Shown here piece by piece: positions 29,888-41,461 of a stretch of 64,000 nucleotides of DNA. Under the pieces are notes generated by a model. The model worked only from the letters and a program-made list of their open reading frames with translations, ran no database searches and had not been told where the DNA came from. Location of the stretch: NCBI RefSeq assembly GCF_031085165.1, contig NZ_JAVHTY010000008.1, positions 1 through 64,000 on the forward strand, read 5' to 3'. Both the position numbers and the translations under genes were made by a program. Each line of letters begins with the position of its first letter. Position 1 is the first letter of the stretch. Origin of the DNA: Pseudomonas sp. 102515. GTDB lineage: Bacteria > Pseudomonadota > Gammaproteobacteria > Pseudomonadales > Pseudomonadaceae.

Positions 29888-31990
29888 TCAGACGCCGGAG
29901 GCTTCCGCCGCCGCCACGTCCTTGATCGACAGCTTGATGCGGCCACGGTTGTCCACGTCCAGCACCAGCACCTTCACTTCCTGACCTTCCTTGAGGACAT
30001 CGGTGACCTTCTCGATACGCTGATCGCTCAGCTGCGAGATGTGCACCAGACCGTCCTTGCCGGGCAGGATGTTGACGAAGGCGCCGAAGTCGACGATGCG
30101 CTCCACCTTGCCGACGTAGATCTTGCCGATCTCGGCCTCGGCAGTGATGCCCAGGACGCGCTGCTTGGCCGCTTCAGCCGCTTCACGGGTCTCGCCGTAG
30201 ATCTTGATGGTGCCGTCGTCTTCGATGTCGATCGACGCCTTGGTCTCTTCGCAGATACCACGGATAGTGGCGCCACCCTTGCCGATCACGTCGCGGATCT
30301 TGTCCTGGTCGATCTTCATCGCCAGCATGGTCGGGGCGTTTTCGGACAGCTCGGCACGCGACTCGGAGATCACCTGGTTCATCTGCCCCAGGATGTTCAG
30401 ACGCGCTTCCAGCGCCTGCTCCAGGGCGATCTCCATGATCTCTTCGGTGATGCCGTTGATCTTGATGTCCATCTGCAGGGCGGTAACGCCCTTGGCAGTA
30501 CCGGCCACCTTGAAGTCCATGTCGCCCAAGTGATCTTCATCACCCAGGATGTCGGTCAGGACAGCGAACTTCTCGCCTTCCTTGACCAGACCCATGGCGA
30601 TACCGGCAACCGGGGCCTTGACCGGCACACCGGCGTCCATCAGCGCCAGAGAGGCACCGCAGACCGACGCCATGGAGCTGGAGCCGTTGGACTCGGTGAT
30701 CTCGGAGACCACCCGGATGCTGTAGGGGAAGGCGTCCTGGGTCGGCAGCATGGCCTGGATGCCACGACGAGCCAGACGGCCGTGACCGATCTCGCGACGG
30801 CCCGGGCTGCCCATGCGACCGCACTCGCCGACCGAGAAGGGCGGGAAGTTGTAGTGCAGCATGAAGCTGTCACGACGTTCGCCTTCCAGGGTGTCCAGCA
30901 GCTGTGAGTCACGGGCGGTACCCAGAGTCGCGGTGACCAGGGCCTGGGTTTCGCCACGGGTGAACAGTGCCGAACCGTGGGTCTTCTTCAGCGGGCCGAC
31001 TTCGATCTGCAGCGGGCGAACGGTGCGGGTGTCGCGACCGTCGATACGCGGCTTGCCGTCGACGATGTTCTGGCGCACGGTGCGGTATTCCAGCAGACCG
31101 AAGGTCTCCTTGACCTCGGCTTCGCTGTACTGACCGTTCTCGCCGGCCAGCTTGGCGATGGCCTGGTCACGCAGGGCACCCAGGGCCGCATAGCGATCCT
31201 GCTTGATGGTGATGGTGTAGGCACGGGACACGGCTTCGCCGACTTCGGCCTTGACGGCTTCGATCAGGGCGGTGTTCTCGGCAGGCGCCTGCCAGTTCCA
31301 GGTCGGCTTGCCGGCTTCGGCAGCGAACTGGCTGATGGCCTCGATGGCCACCTGGAACTCTTCGTGAGCGAACAGCACGCCGCCCAGCATCTGGTCTTCG
31401 GTCAGCTCGTCGGCTTCGGATTCCACCATCAGCACGGCGTCACGGGTACCGGCCACGACCATGTCCAGGCTGGAGCTCTGCAACTGCTCGTAGCTGGGGT
31501 TCAGCAGGTAGCCCAGTTCGGTGTGGTAGCCGACGCGGGCAGCGGCGATCGGACCGGCGAAGGGGATGCCGGAAATAGCCAGGGCGGCGGAGGTGCCGAT
31601 CATGGCGGCGATGTCCGGATCGGACTTCTTGTTGGTGCTGACCACGGTGCAGACCACCTGGACTTCGTTGAGGAAGCCTTCGGGGAACAGCGGACGGATC
31701 GGGCGATCGATCAGGCGCGAGGTCAGGGTTTCCTTCTCGGAAGGACGGCCTTCACGCTTGAAGTAACCACCGGGGATGCGACCCGCGGCGTAGGTCTTCT
31801 CCTGGTAGTGCACGGACAGCGGGAAGAAGTCCTTGCCGACGGCGGGCTGCTTGGCACCGACCACGGTGACCAGTACGCTGACGTCATCGGTGGAGACCAG
31901 CACGGCACCGGTCGCCTGGCGCGCGATGCGGCCGGTTTCCAGGGTGAAGTTCTGCTCACCGAACTTGAATTGCTTGATTACTGGATTCAC
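29888..31990 (-). CDS. pnp: Polynucleotide phosphorylase
   Basis: PNPase is the 3'-5' phosphorolytic exoribonuclease of RNA decay and the degradosome. The 700-residue protein has two RNase PH domains, a linking helical domain, a KH domain (about 553-615, [13 protein letters not shown]) and a C-terminal S1 domain (about 620-690, [15 protein letters not shown]). It follows rpsO as in E. coli; the rpsO terminator lies between, so pnp is reached by read-through or its own promoter. In E. coli PNPase autoregulates through this leader after RNase III cutting. Confidence 0.98.
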   Translation of the reverse strand: MNPVIKQFKFGEQNFTLETGRIARQATGAVLVSTDDVSVLVTVVGAKQPAVGKDFFPLSVHYQEKTYAAGRIPGGYFKREGRPSEKETLTSRLIDRPIRPLFPEGFLNEVQVVCTVVSTNKKSDPDIAAMIGTSAALAISGIPFAGPIAAARVGYHTELGYLLNPSYEQLQSSSLDMVVAGTRDAVLMVESEADELTEDQMLGGVLFAHEEFQVAIEAISQFAAEAGKPTWNWQAPAENTALIEAVKAEVGEAVSRAYTITIKQDRYAALGALRDQAIAKLAGENGQYSEAEVKETFGLLEYRTVRQNIVDGKPRIDGRDTRTVRPLQIEVGPLKKTHGSALFTRGETQALVTATLGTARDSQLLDTLEGERRDSFMLHYNFPPFSVGECGRMGSPGRREIGHGRLARRGIQAMLPTQDAFPYSIRVVSEITESNGSSSMASVCGASLALMDAGVPVKAPVAGIAMGLVKEGEKFAVLTDILGDEDHLGDMDFKVAGTAKGVTALQMDIKINGITEEIMEIALEQALEARLNILGQMNQVISESRAELSENAPTMLAMKIDQDKIRDVIGKGGATIRGICEETKASIDIEDDGTIKIYGETREAAEAAKQRVLGITAEAEIGKIYVGKVERIVDFGAFVNILPGKDGLVHISQLSDQRIEKVTDVLKEGQEVKVLVLDVDNRGRIKLSIKDVAAAEASGV

Positions 31991-32098
31991 AGTCTTTCCT
32001 TCTCTTTATTGCCTTGGGGGAAACAGGGGCGACCAGAGGGATTCGGACCCTCGCTGATCTCCGGGGTGACGCAGGCCGATTCTGCCGGCCTTTCAAGC

Positions 32099-32134
32099 AA
32101 AAAAGCCGGAGGCCGGCGCGAGCCGACCTCCAGC
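32099..32134 (-). terminator. Intrinsic terminator after rpsO
   Basis: Arms 32105-32117 (GCCGGAGGCCGGC) and 32122-32134 (GCCGACCTCCAGC) pair with two G-T wobbles around a four-base loop. On the minus strand six T follow (32099-32104). Confidence 0.88.
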
Positions 32135-32165
32135 TTCAGACTGCTTGCAGCAGGTCTGCATCGTA

Positions 32166-32435
32166 TTAACGACGCAGGCCCAGGCGAGCGATCAGTGCGC
32201 TGTAACGAGAGGTGTCTTTGGACTTCAGGTAGTCCAGCAGCTTACGACGCTGGTTGACCATGCGGATCAGACCGCGACGGCTGTGGTGATCCTTGCCGTT
32301 GATCTTGAAGTGACCTTGCAGCTTGTCGATGTTGGCGGACAGCAGGGCAACCTGCACTTCCGGCGAACCGGTGTCGCCTTCGGCGCGCTTGAACTCGTTT
32401 ACGATCTGGGCTTTGTCTTCAACGCTCAGTGCCAT
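32166..32435 (-). CDS. rpsO: 30S ribosomal protein S15
   Basis: S15 is an 89-residue early-assembly protein that binds the central domain of 16S rRNA. The [17 protein letters not shown] segment (about 21-37) and [20 protein letters not shown] region (about 46-65) are diagnostic. It lies between truB and pnp as in E. coli. Family members repress their own translation through a leader structure; 93 bases separate it from truB. Confidence 0.98.
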   Translation of the reverse strand: MALSVEDKAQIVNEFKRAEGDTGSPEVQVALLSANIDKLQGHFKINGKDHHSRRGLIRMVNQRRKLLDYLKSKDTSRYSALIARLGLRR

Positions 32436-32528
32436 GATAGGGCTCCTCTGAGGAACAGGCCGGGACAGGTCCCGTGCTTAAGGAAAGAGGTGTGACCGTG
32501 CCTGCTGACAGCCACCCTCGGTATCGGT

Positions 32529-33443
32529 CTAGGACCGAATCAGTCTACGGGGAGCAACCTGCCCCTCGTCATCAATCTCGCCGATGCCGATGAAACGACC
32601 CTGGTCGTCCTGCACCCGCATCAAGCCGAATTTCGGTGCATTGGCCGCCCGGACGGGCTGACCGTGCAACCAGTAGTAGGCGCTGTGCTGAGTCAACTGC
32701 ACCAGCGGCCAGTGCTCCAGGCCACTGTCGACCGGCAGCAGGAAGCGATCCAGCGCTGCGGAACCGCCTTCGGCGTGCACCGCCTCCAGCTCTTCCAGGC
32801 TGATGACCTGCGCCAGACCGAAGGGACCGGCCTGGGTACGGCGCAACTCCGCCACATGGGCACCGCAGCCGAGCAGGGCGCCGAGGTCTTCGACCAGGGT
32901 GCGCACATAGGTGCCCTTGCTGCAGGCCACTTCCAATGTCGCGCGATCTTCTTGCAACGCCAGCAGTTCCAGACGGGCAATAGTAACAGAACGCGGCTCG
33001 CGCTCCACTACTTCGCCCGCACGCGCCAGCTTGTAGAGCGGCTGACCGTCGCGCTTCAGCGCCGAATACATCGGCGGAATCTGCTCTATCTGGCCACGGA
33101 AGGCCGGCAGCGCCGCCTGGATCGCCGCTGCGTCGACCGCGACCGCCCGTCGCTCCAGCACCTCACCCTCGGCATCGCCGGTGGTGGTGGTGACGCCGAG
33201 TTGCGCCACGGTGCTGTAGCCCTTGTCGGCATCCAGCAGGTACTGGGAAAACTTGGTCGCCTCGCCAAAGCACAGCGGCAGTACGCCGGTGGCCAGGGGA
33301 TCCAGGCTACCGGTGTGCCCGGCCTTCTCGGCATTGAGCAGCCAGCGGACCTTTTGCAGGGCCGCGTTGGAGGAAAAGCCGCGTGGCTTGTCCAGCACCA
33401 GCACGCCATGCACCTGCCGGCGAACACGCTTGACCTGGGCCAC
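32529..33443 (-). CDS. truB: tRNA pseudouridine-55 synthase
   Basis: TruB makes pseudouridine 55 in the T-loop of all elongator tRNAs. The 304-residue protein has the catalytic Asp48 in GSLDPLATG, the [10 protein letters not shown] start, and a C-terminal PUA-like region. It starts at a GTG one base after the rbfA stop, so the two are coupled. Confidence 0.96.
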   Translation of the reverse strand: MAQVKRVRRQVHGVLVLDKPRGFSSNAALQKVRWLLNAEKAGHTGSLDPLATGVLPLCFGEATKFSQYLLDADKGYSTVAQLGVTTTTGDAEGEVLERRAVAVDAAAIQAALPAFRGQIEQIPPMYSALKRDGQPLYKLARAGEVVEREPRSVTIARLELLALQEDRATLEVACSKGTYVRTLVEDLGALLGCGAHVAELRRTQAGPFGLAQVISLEELEAVHAEGGSAALDRFLLPVDSGLEHWPLVQLTQHSAYYWLHGQPVRAANAPKFGLMRVQDDQGRFIGIGEIDDEGQVAPRRLIRS

Positions 33444-33444
33444 C

Positions 33445-33828
33445 CTACTCCTCCCCTTCCTGCCGACGGTCTTCGGCGACCGCCCGCTCGATCAGCGCCG
33501 ACAGCTGGGCGCCGCGACGGATGCTCTCGTCGTACTGGAAACCCAGTTGCGGAACGGTCCGCAGCTTCATCGCCCGACCCAACTGCTGCCGCAGGAAGCC
33601 AGAGGCATCCTTGAGGATAGCGATATTCTGCTTGATCGCCTCGGCGTCATCGTCCTTGCCCAGCACGGTGATGTGCACCTTGGCATGGGACAGATCCCGG
33701 GCTACGTCCACGCCGGTGATGGTCACCATACCCAGCCGAGGATCTTTGATTTCGCGGTGGATCAACAGCGCCAGTTCGCGCTGTATCTGATCACCGATGC
33801 GCTGGGTACGGCTGAATTCTTTGGCCAT
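33445..33828 (-). CDS. rbfA: Ribosome-binding factor A
   Basis: RbfA binds the 30S subunit and helps 16S 5'-end maturation and cold adaptation. The 127-residue KH-like protein has the family blocks [27 protein letters not shown] and [11 protein letters not shown]. The ATG at 33828 gives the usual [10 protein letters not shown] start. It follows infB after 132 bases holding a perfect hairpin. Confidence 0.97.
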   Translation of the reverse strand: MAKEFSRTQRIGDQIQRELALLIHREIKDPRLGMVTITGVDVARDLSHAKVHITVLGKDDDAEAIKQNIAILKDASGFLRQQLGRAMKLRTVPQLGFQYDESIRRGAQLSALIERAVAEDRRQEGEE

Positions 33829-33904
33829 GTCGAAACTCTCGTACAAAAGGCCGCAGACGTCAGGCCTGCCAGCCATGAACCTTGGAAACGCGAACGGCAA
33901 GTCC

Positions 33905-33930
33905 GGACCTGGCAGGGTTCTGCCAGGTCC
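33905..33930 (-). other. Perfect hairpin between infB and rbfA
   Basis: GGACCTGGCAG (33905-33915) and CTGCCAGGTCC (33920-33930) are perfect 11-base arms around a four-base loop (AACC on the transcript). No T-run follows, so it is more likely an RNase III or processing/stability element than a terminator. Confidence 0.6.
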
Positions 33931-33960
33931 GCGACCTGCCGTCCCGGTGCAGAGTCGTCG

Positions 33961-36516
33961 TTACAGCGAACGGGCGACCTGAACCTTCTCGAACACTTCG
34001 ATCTTGTCGCCGACGCGGACGTCGTTGTAGCTCTTCACGCCGATACCGCATTCCATGCCGGCACGCACTTCGGCCACGTCGTCCTTGAAGCGACGCAGGG
34101 ATTCCAGCTCGCCTTCGAAGATGACCACGTCTTCGCGCAGGACGCGGATCGGACGGTTGCGGTGCACCATGCCCTCGGTGACCATGCAGCCGGCGACGGC
34201 GCCGAACTTGGGCGAACGGAAGACGTCACGCACCTCGGCGATGCCCAGGATGTTCTCCCGGACGTCACTGCCCAGCATGCCCGTCAGCGCCTTCTTCACA
34301 TCTTCGATGATGTCGTAGATGACGTTGTAGTAGCGCATGTCGAGGCCTTCCTGCTCGACGATCTTCCGCGCCCCGGCATCGGCCCGGACGTTGAAGCCGA
34401 ACAGCACGGCATTGGACGCCAGCGCCAGGTTGGCATCGCTCTCGGTGATACCACCGACGCCACCGCCGACCACACGCACCTGGACTTCGTCGTTGCCCAG
34501 ACCGGACAGCGAACCCTGCAGCGCCTCGAGGGAGCCACGCACATCGGACTTGAGCACGATGTTGAGGGTCTTCTTCTCGTCCTGGCCCATGTTCTCGAAG
34601 ATGTTCTCGAGCTTGCCGGCGTGAGCACGGGCCAGCTTGATCTCGCGGAACTTGCCCTGACGGAACAGTGCCACTTCGCGGGCCTTCTTCTCGTCGGTCA
34701 GCACGGTGAGTTCGTCACCGGCATCCGGGGTGCCGTCCAGGCCGAGAATCTCGACCGGGATGGACGGGCCGGCTTCCTTGATCGGCTTGCCGTTCTCGTC
34801 GAGCATGGCACGGATGCGGCCGAAGTTGACGCCGACCAGCGCCATGTCGCCCTGGCGCAGGGTACCGTTCTGTACCAGCACGGTAGCGACCGGACCACGA
34901 CCCTTGTCCAGGCGCGATTCGATGACCACACCGCGACCGGGGGCTTCCGGCGTAGCGGTCAGCTCCAGGACTTCGGCCTGCAGCAGGATGGCTTCGAGCA
35001 GCTCGTCCACGCCGGTACCGGCCTTGGCCGAGACGTGCACGAACTGGGTGTCGCCGCCCCACTCTTCCGGGATCACCTGACGACCGGCCAGATCGTGCTT
35101 GACGCGATCCGGATCGGCGTCGGGCTTGTCGATCTTGTTGACCGCCACGACGATGGGAACACCCGCCGCCTTGGCGTGCTGGATGGCTTCCTCGGTCTGC
35201 GGCATGACGCCGTCATCGGCCGCGACGACCAGGATGACGATGTCGGTGGCCTTGGCACCACGGGCACGCATCGCGGTGAACGCGGCGTGACCAGGGGTAT
35301 CCAGGAAGGTCACCATGCCGCGCTCGGTTTCCACGTGGTAGGCACCGATGTGCTGGGTGATGCCACCGGCTTCGCCCGACGCGACCTTGGCGCGACGGAT
35401 GTAGTCCAGCAGCGAGGTCTTGCCGTGGTCGACGTGACCCATGACGGTCACCACCGGCGCGCGGTGCAGGGCCTTGCCACCCTCGAACTTGAGGGATTCG
35501 GCCAGCTGGTCTTCCAGGGCGTTTTCGTTGACCAGCTTGACCTTGTGGCCCAGCTCTTCGGCCACCAGCTGCGCCGTCTCGCGGTCGAGCACCTGGTTGA
35601 TGGTGGCGGGAGACCCCATCTTGAACATGAACTTGATGACTTCGGCGGCCTTCACCGACATCTGCTGAGCAAGCTCAGAGACGGTAATGGTCTCACCTAG
35701 ATTGACTTCGCGCACTACAGGTCCTGTCGGGCTCTGGAACCCGTGTTGGTTTCGCTTCTTGAGTCGCGACTTGCCACCGCGACCGCCACGCCGGCCAAAG
35801 CCCTCTTCCTCGTCGTCGCCACTGCGCACGGTACGGGGAGCTGCGACCTTGTCCTTGATCGACGGGCGATGCTGGGCATTCTTGCGCTCACGACGCTCGT
35901 CTTCTTCGCGCTTGCTGCTCGGGGCAGGATGCACGGGACGACGCGGTTCTTCGCGCTTGCGCTCACCAGCCGGATCGGCCTTCTTGACCTCGGCGGCCGG
36001 CGCGGCAGCGGGTTGCTGCTCGGCCACCACGGCCGGGGCTTCCGGCGCGGCAGGGGCTACAGCCTCGGCGGGGACCGCCTGCTGCGCGGCCAGAGTCGCG
36101 GCTTCGGCCTGCTGCTGAGCAGCGGCCTCGGCAGCACGCTGGGCTTCTTCCTCGGCACGTGCCTGGACAGCGGCCTCTTCGGCGGCACGCTGGGCTTCCT
36201 GCTCGCGGCGCTGTTCGGCCTCGAGCTCAGCGGTGCTGCGCTTGACGAAGGTCTTCTTCTTGCGCACTTCGACGCTGACTGTCTTGCTGCCGGCCACCTT
36301 CAGCGTGGTCTGGGTCTTGCGCTGCAGGGTGATCTTGCTGGGCTCGTCGAGCTGCGCCGTCCCCTTCAGGTGCGTCAGCAGGGCCTGCTTTTCCGCATCG
36401 CTCACCAACTGCTCAGCACTGCTGTGCGTCAGACCTGCCTCGCGCATCTGCTGTAGCAGACGTTCCACCGGCGTGTTGACCGTTTGGGCCAGTTCTTTCA
36501 CCGTGACTTGCGTCAT
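33961..36516 (-). CDS. infB: Translation initiation factor IF-2
   Basis: IF-2 is the GTPase that brings fMet-tRNA to the 30S subunit and promotes subunit joining. In 851 residues it has the N-terminal IF2_N domain (1-50), a long charged Ala/Glu/Gln-rich linker (about 95-250), a second IF2_N (about 272-325), the G domain with G1 GHVDHGKT (360-367), and domains II-IV to the end. It follows nusA by 26 bases, in the rimP-nusA-infB operon. No internal start was evaluated. Confidence 0.98.
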   Translation of the reverse strand: MTQVTVKELAQTVNTPVERLLQQMREAGLTHSSAEQLVSDAEKQALLTHLKGTAQLDEPSKITLQRKTQTTLKVAGSKTVSVEVRKKKTFVKRSTAELEAEQRREQEAQRAAEEAAVQARAEEEAQRAAEAAAQQQAEAATLAAQQAVPAEAVAPAAPEAPAVVAEQQPAAAPAAEVKKADPAGERKREEPRRPVHPAPSSKREEDERRERKNAQHRPSIKDKVAAPRTVRSGDDEEEGFGRRGGRGGKSRLKKRNQHGFQSPTGPVVREVNLGETITVSELAQQMSVKAAEVIKFMFKMGSPATINQVLDRETAQLVAEELGHKVKLVNENALEDQLAESLKFEGGKALHRAPVVTVMGHVDHGKTSLLDYIRRAKVASGEAGGITQHIGAYHVETERGMVTFLDTPGHAAFTAMRARGAKATDIVILVVAADDGVMPQTEEAIQHAKAAGVPIVVAVNKIDKPDADPDRVKHDLAGRQVIPEEWGGDTQFVHVSAKAGTGVDELLEAILLQAEVLELTATPEAPGRGVVIESRLDKGRGPVATVLVQNGTLRQGDMALVGVNFGRIRAMLDENGKPIKEAGPSIPVEILGLDGTPDAGDELTVLTDEKKAREVALFRQGKFREIKLARAHAGKLENIFENMGQDEKKTLNIVLKSDVRGSLEALQGSLSGLGNDEVQVRVVGGGVGGITESDANLALASNAVLFGFNVRADAGARKIVEQEGLDMRYYNVIYDIIEDVKKALTGMLGSDVRENILGIAEVRDVFRSPKFGAVAGCMVTEGMVHRNRPIRVLREDVVIFEGELESLRRFKDDVAEVRAGMECGIGVKSYNDVRVGDKIEVFEKVQVARSL

Positions 36517-36542
36517 GCACTTCTCTCCTCAGACTGCGCCGC

Positions 36543-38015
36543 TTACTCGAACCAATGGGCACGGGCAGCCATGATCAGCTTGCCGGCACGCTCTTCGGTC
36601 ATGCCGTTGATGTCGAGCAGGTCGTCGATCGACTGCTCGGCGAGCTCTTCGCGATTGACCACGCCACGCTGGGCCAGCGCGCTGGCGAGCTGGGGATCCA
36701 TGCCGTCGAGGGTCAGCAGATCTTCGCTGGGGCTCTTCTGTTCTTCGGTCGCGATGGCCCGGGTCAGCAGGCGATCCTTGGCCCGGGTACGCAGCTCGTT
36801 GACGATGTCTTCGTCGAAGCCATCGATGTTGAGCATCTCTTCCATGGGCACGTAGGCCACTTCCTCGAGGGAGGTGAAGCCTTCTTCCACCAGCACCTGC
36901 GCCAGCTCCTCGTCGACATCCAGCTCGTCGATGAAGCGCTGGATGATGTCGCCGGTCTCCGCCTGCTGCTTGGCGTTGATGTCCGCCTCGGTCATCACGT
37001 TGAGCGTCCAGCCGGTCAACTGACTGGCCAGGCGCACGTTCTGACCGCCACGACCGATGGCCTGGGCCAGGTTGTCCTCGGCGACGGCGATGTCCATGGT
37101 ACGGCTGTCTTCGTCGACGATGATCGAAGCGACTTCGGCCGGGGCCATGGCATTGATGACGAACTGCGCCGGATTGTCGTCCCAGAGGACGATGTCGACC
37201 CGCTCGCCACCCAGTTCACCGGATACCGCCTGGACACGCGAACCGCGCATGCCGATGCAGGCACCCTGGGGATCGATGCGCTTGTCCTTGGAACGGACGG
37301 CGATCTTGGCCCGCGAACCCGGATCCCGGGCAGCCGCCATGACATCGATCAGTTGTTCGGAAATCTCCGGTACTTCGATGCGGAACAGCTCGATCAGCAT
37401 CTGCGGATCGGTGCGCGACAGCATCAGCTGCGGACCGCGGTTTTCCGTGCGGATTTCCTTGAGCAGGGCACGCAGACGCACGCCCATGCGGAAGGTCTCG
37501 CGGGGAATGATGTGCTCGCGCGGCAGCAGCGCCTCGGCATTGTTGCCGAGGTCGACGATCACGCTGTCACGGGTGACCTTCTTGACGGTACCCGAGATGA
37601 TCTCACCGACCTTCTCGCGATAGGCGTCCACCACCTGAGCCCGCTCGGCCTCGCGCACCTTCTGCACGATCACCTGCTTGGCGGTCTGGGCGGCGATCCG
37701 ACCGAACTCGATGGATTCGATCTTCTCTTCGATCACTTCACCGGCCTTGACGCCGGGATGCTCTTCCTGGGCGTCTTCCACCGTCAGATGCGAATCGGGC
37801 AGCTGATAGTCTTCGTCTTCCACCACGGTCCAGCGGCGGAAGGTTTCGTAGCTGCCGTTGTGTCTGTTGATCGACACCCGCAGATCCACATCTTCTTCGT
37901 AGCGTTTCTTGGTAGCCGTGGCGAGAGCCAACTCCAGTGCCTCGAAGATGACGCCGGGTGGAACACCCTTCTCGTTCGAAACAGATTCCACTACCAGCAG
38001 AACTTCTTTGCTCAT
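36543..38015 (-). CDS. nusA: Transcription termination/antitermination factor NusA
   Basis: NusA binds RNA polymerase and modulates pausing, termination and rrn antitermination. The 490 residues contain an N-terminal polymerase-binding domain, S1 (about 135-200), two KH domains (about 230-345) and two C-terminal acidic repeats (about 360-485). The ATG at 38015 was chosen at [10 protein letters not shown]. It lies between rimP and infB as in E. coli. Confidence 0.97.
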   Translation of the reverse strand: MSKEVLLVVESVSNEKGVPPGVIFEALELALATATKKRYEEDVDLRVSINRHNGSYETFRRWTVVEDEDYQLPDSHLTVEDAQEEHPGVKAGEVIEEKIESIEFGRIAAQTAKQVIVQKVREAERAQVVDAYREKVGEIISGTVKKVTRDSVIVDLGNNAEALLPREHIIPRETFRMGVRLRALLKEIRTENRGPQLMLSRTDPQMLIELFRIEVPEISEQLIDVMAAARDPGSRAKIAVRSKDKRIDPQGACIGMRGSRVQAVSGELGGERVDIVLWDDNPAQFVINAMAPAEVASIIVDEDSRTMDIAVAEDNLAQAIGRGGQNVRLASQLTGWTLNVMTEADINAKQQAETGDIIQRFIDELDVDEELAQVLVEEGFTSLEEVAYVPMEEMLNIDGFDEDIVNELRTRAKDRLLTRAIATEEQKSPSEDLLTLDGMDPQLASALAQRGVVNREELAEQSIDDLLDINGMTEERAGKLIMAARAHWFE

Positions 38016-38064
38016 CTTACGCCTCGTATTCGCAATCCTTGGGATCCGCGGTCTCGCGCTCAAA

Positions 38065-38523
38065 TCACTCGAAACGGGGAACGACGTTGGCCTTGTCGAT
38101 CATCTCGATGGGCAGCAGATACTCATGCTCGTCCACCTGCACCACGACGTCCTGGTCTTCCACACCGCGCAGCAAACCCTGGAAATTACGTCGCCCTTCG
38201 AAAGGCGACCGAAGTTTGACCTTGACCTGTTCACCGACGTGGGCAGCGAATTGCTCCAGAGTGAACAGCGGTCTATCCATACCGGGGGAAGACACCTCAA
38301 GGGTGTATTCATTGGTGATCGGATCTTCCACATCGAGTACGCCACTTACCTGGCGACTGACAGCCTCGCAGTCTTCGACGAGAATGCCGTTGGGATGATC
38401 GATGTAGACACGCAGTAGCGAATGCCGCCCTTGGGAGATGTACTCGACACCCCAGCAGACATAGCCAAGCGCCTCGACGACGGGGGCCAGCAAGGCCTGC
38501 AACTGTTCTAGCTTGCTCGACAC
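38065..38523 (-). CDS. rimP: Ribosome maturation factor RimP
   Basis: RimP assists 30S assembly. The 152-residue protein has the family blocks [36 protein letters not shown] and FEGRRNFQG. The start is a GTG at 38523 (VSSKLEQLQ); an in-frame ATG 16 codons upstream sits inside a hairpin and is outside the family length. It is the first protein gene of the nusA-infB operon, after tRNA-fMet. Confidence 0.94.
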   Translation of the reverse strand: MSSKLEQLQALLAPVVEALGYVCWGVEYISQGRHSLLRVYIDHPNGILVEDCEAVSRQVSGVLDVEDPITNEYTLEVSSPGMDRPLFTLEQFAAHVGEQVKVKLRSPFEGRRNFQGLLRGVEDQDVVVQVDEHEYLLPIEMIDKANVVPRFE

Positions 38524-38549
38524 CTGGTTGCCTCGCGTTTTTTGAGAAT

Positions 38550-38571
38550 AAAAAATGGGCATTACGCCCAT
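38550..38571 (-). promoter_or_regulatory. Terminator-like hairpin in the rimP leader
   Basis: ATGGGC (38555-38560) and GCCCAT (38566-38571) flank a five-base loop. On the transcript the stem is followed by TTTTTTATT. It lies about 30 bases before the rimP GTG and about 50 bases after a full terminator behind tRNA-fMet, so it may attenuate transcription into rimP-nusA-infB. Confidence 0.55.
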
Positions 38572-38619
38572 CCCTAAGAGGTCTGCGCAAGAAAGCGCGA
38601 CCCGAACTGTCCAGCCAAC

Positions 38620-38643
38620 AAAAAGCCCCTAAAAAGGGGCTTT
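38620..38643 (-). terminator. Intrinsic terminator between tRNA-fMet and rimP
   Basis: Perfect arms AAAGCCCC (38622-38629) and GGGGCTTT (38636-38643) flank a six-base loop, with a short T-run on the minus strand. It ends the tRNA transcript, seven bases past the CCA end. Confidence 0.85.
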
Positions 38644-38650
38644 AAATAAC

Positions 38651-38727
<77 letters not shown>

Positions 38728-38816
38728 TCAAAGCTGGAGCGAGATTATATTCAACTGAACTCTAGGAGTCAACCTACTCTATCTCTCGCCGCGTCCTGCA
38801 GGACGTCTTTGCTATT

Positions 38817-38902
38817 TGGTGCCGAAGATGGGACTCGAACCCATACAGCCTATGGCCACTACCCCCTCAAGATAGCGTGTCTACCAATTCCACCACTTCG
38901 GC
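38817..38902 (-). tRNA. tRNA-Leu (GAG)
   Basis: This 86-base class II tRNA has encoded CCA. The acceptor GCCGAAG pairs with CTTCGGC, the anticodon is GAG in CTTGAGG, and a long variable arm and a GTTCGAGTC T-loop are present. It sits between secG and tRNA-fMet, as leuU does in E. coli. Confidence 0.97.
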
Positions 38903-38918
38903 ATGAAACCCTTTAAAC

Positions 38919-39299
38919 CTACTTGGACTCCTGGGGCAGGTCCCCGGAAGTACCACCCTGGGCAGCGCGTGGCTGAGTCAGGGGAACATCGTTACCATCC
39001 TGCTTCGGCTGAGGAGCCTGCTGGACTGGCTGAGTGGGCAAACCCACCTCACGCAGACCCAGCGCACGGTCTTTGGCGTAATACCCCAGACCCAAACTAG
39101 TCGCGAAAAAAACCGCGGCCAGTATAGCAGTAAAACGACTCAGAAAGGTAGCAGAACCTTGACTACCAAACACGGTACCCGAGGCGCCCGCACCAAAGGA
39201 TGCACCGGCTTCGGCACCCTTGCCCTGCTGCATCAATACCAGCACGATCAGGCCAAGCGCCATCAGCAAGTGGATCACAACTACTGCAGTTTCCAACAT
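38919..39299 (-). CDS. secG: Protein-export membrane protein SecG
   Basis: SecG is the small subunit of the SecYEG translocon. The 126-residue protein has two membrane helices (about 4-23 and 55-75) around a Gly/Ala-rich loop with the family segment [19 protein letters not shown] (23-41). A Gln/Pro-rich hydrophilic tail follows. The ATG overlaps the tpiA stop by one base (TAATG). The tRNA-Leu gene begins 16 bases after its stop. Confidence 0.95.
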   Translation of the reverse strand: MLETAVVVIHLLMALGLIVLVLMQQGKGAEAGASFGAGASGTVFGSQGSATFLSRFTAILAAVFFATSLGLGYYAKDRALGLREVGLPTQPVQQAPQPKQDGNDVPLTQPRAAQGGTSGDLPQESK

Positions 39300-40057
39300 T
39301 ATCCACGTCCTGCAGCGCGGCAAATCGCACTGAACTCTTCAGCATTCAGGGAGGCTCCACCCACCAGCCCCCCATCAATATCCGGCATGCCGAACAACTC
39401 GGCAGCACTGGCAGCCTTGACACTGCCGCCATACAACAGCTGAAGGCCTTCAGCGACCCCAGCATCGGCTTCGCGCACCAGGGCACGAATCGCCGCATGA
39501 ACCTCTTGCGCCTGCTCCGGCGTTGCCGTGAGCCCCGTACCTATCGCCCAGACCGGCTCGTAGGCCACGACGGCATTGGCAAAAGCCGCCACTCCAACCG
39601 CCTCGATGACCGCCTTCAGCTGGCCACCTACCACGTCCAAAGTGCGCTCGGCCTCCCGCTCTTCACGGGTTTCGCCGACGCAGAGTACGGGAATCATCCC
39701 GCCCTCCTGAATGGCCGCGAATTTCTTCGCCACCACCGCATTATCCTCGCCCAGCAGCGCACGCCGCTCGGAGTGCCCCACCAGTACGTAACGGCAACCG
39801 AATTCTGCCAACTGGGTCGAGGACACCTCGCCAGTCAGAGCCTTCTCGCCCGCGACGGAGGCACAAGTCTGAGCCCCCACCATCAGCGACGTTGCTGCCA
39901 ACGCTTCAGCCACCCCCGGCAGATGCACCAACGTCGGAATCACCACGACATCGACACCCGCTGCGCCATCCAACCCTTTCAAGCCTGCGACCAGCGCCGA
40001 CACGCTTTGCAGCGAGCCATGCATTTTCCAGTTACCGGCAACCAGGGAACGACGCAT
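39299..40057 (-). CDS. tpiA: Triosephosphate isomerase
   Basis: TpiA interconverts dihydroxyacetone phosphate and glyceraldehyde-3-phosphate. The 252-residue TIM barrel has NWKMHGS (9-15, catalytic Lys), catalytic His in GHSERR (about 94-99), catalytic Glu in [10 protein letters not shown] (about 165-174), and the YGGSVK phosphate loop (about 209-214). It lies between glmM and secG, as in other pseudomonads; E. coli has no tpiA here. Confidence 0.97.
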   Translation of the reverse strand: MRRSLVAGNWKMHGSLQSVSALVAGLKGLDGAAGVDVVVIPTLVHLPGVAEALAATSLMVGAQTCASVAGEKALTGEVSSTQLAEFGCRYVLVGHSERRALLGEDNAVVAKKFAAIQEGGMIPVLCVGETREEREAERTLDVVGGQLKAVIEAVGVAAFANAVVAYEPVWAIGTGLTATPEQAQEVHAAIRALVREADAGVAEGLQLLYGGSVKAASAAELFGMPDIDGGLVGGASLNAEEFSAICRAAGRG

Positions 40058-40123
40058 GCGTTTTACCTCAGGGAGCGAAGTGGGCGCAGATGTTACTCAA
40101 TCGAAAACAGGCATGCAAGCAAA

Positions 40124-41461
40124 TCAAGCACATACCTCGCTTATCAGCTCAGCGAGGACCTCGGCATGGGCCCGCACCTCGCGCTCGTTCTCGCCTTCGA
40201 CCATGACGCGCAGCAGCGGCTCGGTACCGGATTTACGCAGCAGTACACGCCCCTTGCCGGCCATCTTCTCGGTGACCTCGGCACTGGCCTGCTTGACCCG
40301 CGGGTTCTCCAAGGGATCCTGGCCGCCACCGAACCTTACGTTTATCAGCACCTGCGGGCACTTGCGCAGTGCCATGCGCGCCTGGGCCAGGGTCTGGCCG
40401 GCATTGCGCAGGGCGATGAGCACCTGCAGCGCGGCGATGGTGGCGTCGCCGGTGGTGGTGTACTGGCAGCAGACCACATGCCCGGAATTCTCGCCGCCCA
40501 GCACCCAGTTGCGCTCCAGCAGCTCGGCCATCACATAGCGATCGCCTACCTTGGCGCGCACGAAGGGAATATCCAGTTCGGCCAGCCCCAGCTCGAGACC
40601 GAGATTGCTCATCAGGGTACCGACCACCCCACCCTCGAGGCGACCACGACGCTTGAGATCACGGGCGATCAGATAGAGCAGCTCATCGCCATCCACTGCC
40701 GCTCCGGTGTGATCCACCATCAGCACCCGATCACCGTCGCCATCGAAGGCGATGCCGATGTCGGCGTGCTGGTCGAGCACCGCCTGCTGCAGCCCCTCCA
40801 GATGGGTGGAACCGCAATCCTTGTTGATATTGAGACCGTCCGGCTGCACCCCGAGCAGGCTGACGTCCGCCCCGAGTTCACGGAAGACGCTGGGCGCGAT
40901 CTTGTAGGTAGCACCGTTGGCGCAGTCCAGCACGATCTTCATGCCGGCGAAACTGGTCCCGGTCGGCACGCTGCTCTTGCAGAATTCGATGTAACGACCC
41001 GCGGCATCGTTGATGCGCGAGACCTTGCCGATACGCGCCGAATCGACCACGGTCATGGGCGTGTCGAGCAGCTCCTCGATCATGGTTTCCAGTTCATCGG
41101 GCAGCTTGGTGCCGGCACCGGAAAAGAACTTGATGCCATTGTCGTAGTAGGGATTGTGCGAAGCACTGATGACGATACCGGCGCTGGCCTGGAAGGTCCG
41201 CGTCAGATAGGCGATACCGGGTGTTGGCATGGGACCCAGCAGCATGACGTCGGCACCTGCGGCGGAAAGACCTGCTTCCAGTGCCGATTCGAACATGTAG
41301 CCGGAGTTGCGCGTGTCCTTGCCCACCAGCACCCGACAACCGCCGCGACTGCGAAAGGCGATGCCTGCCGCCCAGCCCAGCTTGAGCATGAAATCCGGGG
41401 TGATGGGATAAGTCCCGACCTTGCCGCGAATGCCATCGGTTCCAAAATACTTTCTTGCCAT
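40124..41461 (-). CDS. glmM: Phosphoglucosamine mutase
   Basis: GlmM converts glucosamine-6-phosphate to glucosamine-1-phosphate, on the way to UDP-GlcNAc for peptidoglycan and LPS. The 445-residue protein has the active phosphoserine loop [13 protein letters not shown] (about 100-112), the metal-binding FDGDGDR (about 240-246), and the C-terminal phosphate-binding [14 protein letters not shown]. Its ATG overlaps the folP stop by one base (TGATG). Confidence 0.97.
   Translation of the reverse strand: MARKYFGTDGIRGKVGTYPITPDFMLKLGWAAGIAFRSRGGCRVLVGKDTRNSGYMFESALEAGLSAAGADVMLLGPMPTPGIAYLTRTFQASAGIVISASHNPYYDNGIKFFSGAGTKLPDELETMIEELLDTPMTVVDSARIGKVSRINDAAGRYIEFCKSSVPTGTSFAGMKIVLDCANGATYKIAPSVFRELGADVSLLGVQPDGLNINKDCGSTHLEGLQQAVLDQHADIGIAFDGDGDRVLMVDHTGAAVDGDELLYLIARDLKRRGRLEGGVVGTLMSNLGLELGLAELDIPFVRAKVGDRYVMAELLERNWVLGGENSGHVVCCQYTTTGDATIAALQVLIALRNAGQTLAQARMALRKCPQVLINVRFGGGQDPLENPRVKQASAEVTEKMAGKGRVLLRKSGTEPLLRVMVEGENEREVRAHAEVLAELISEVCA

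Noticed and set aside
33223-35700. Plus-strand open frame of 825 codons
   Set aside because: It is antisense to truB, rbfA and infB and has no family signature.
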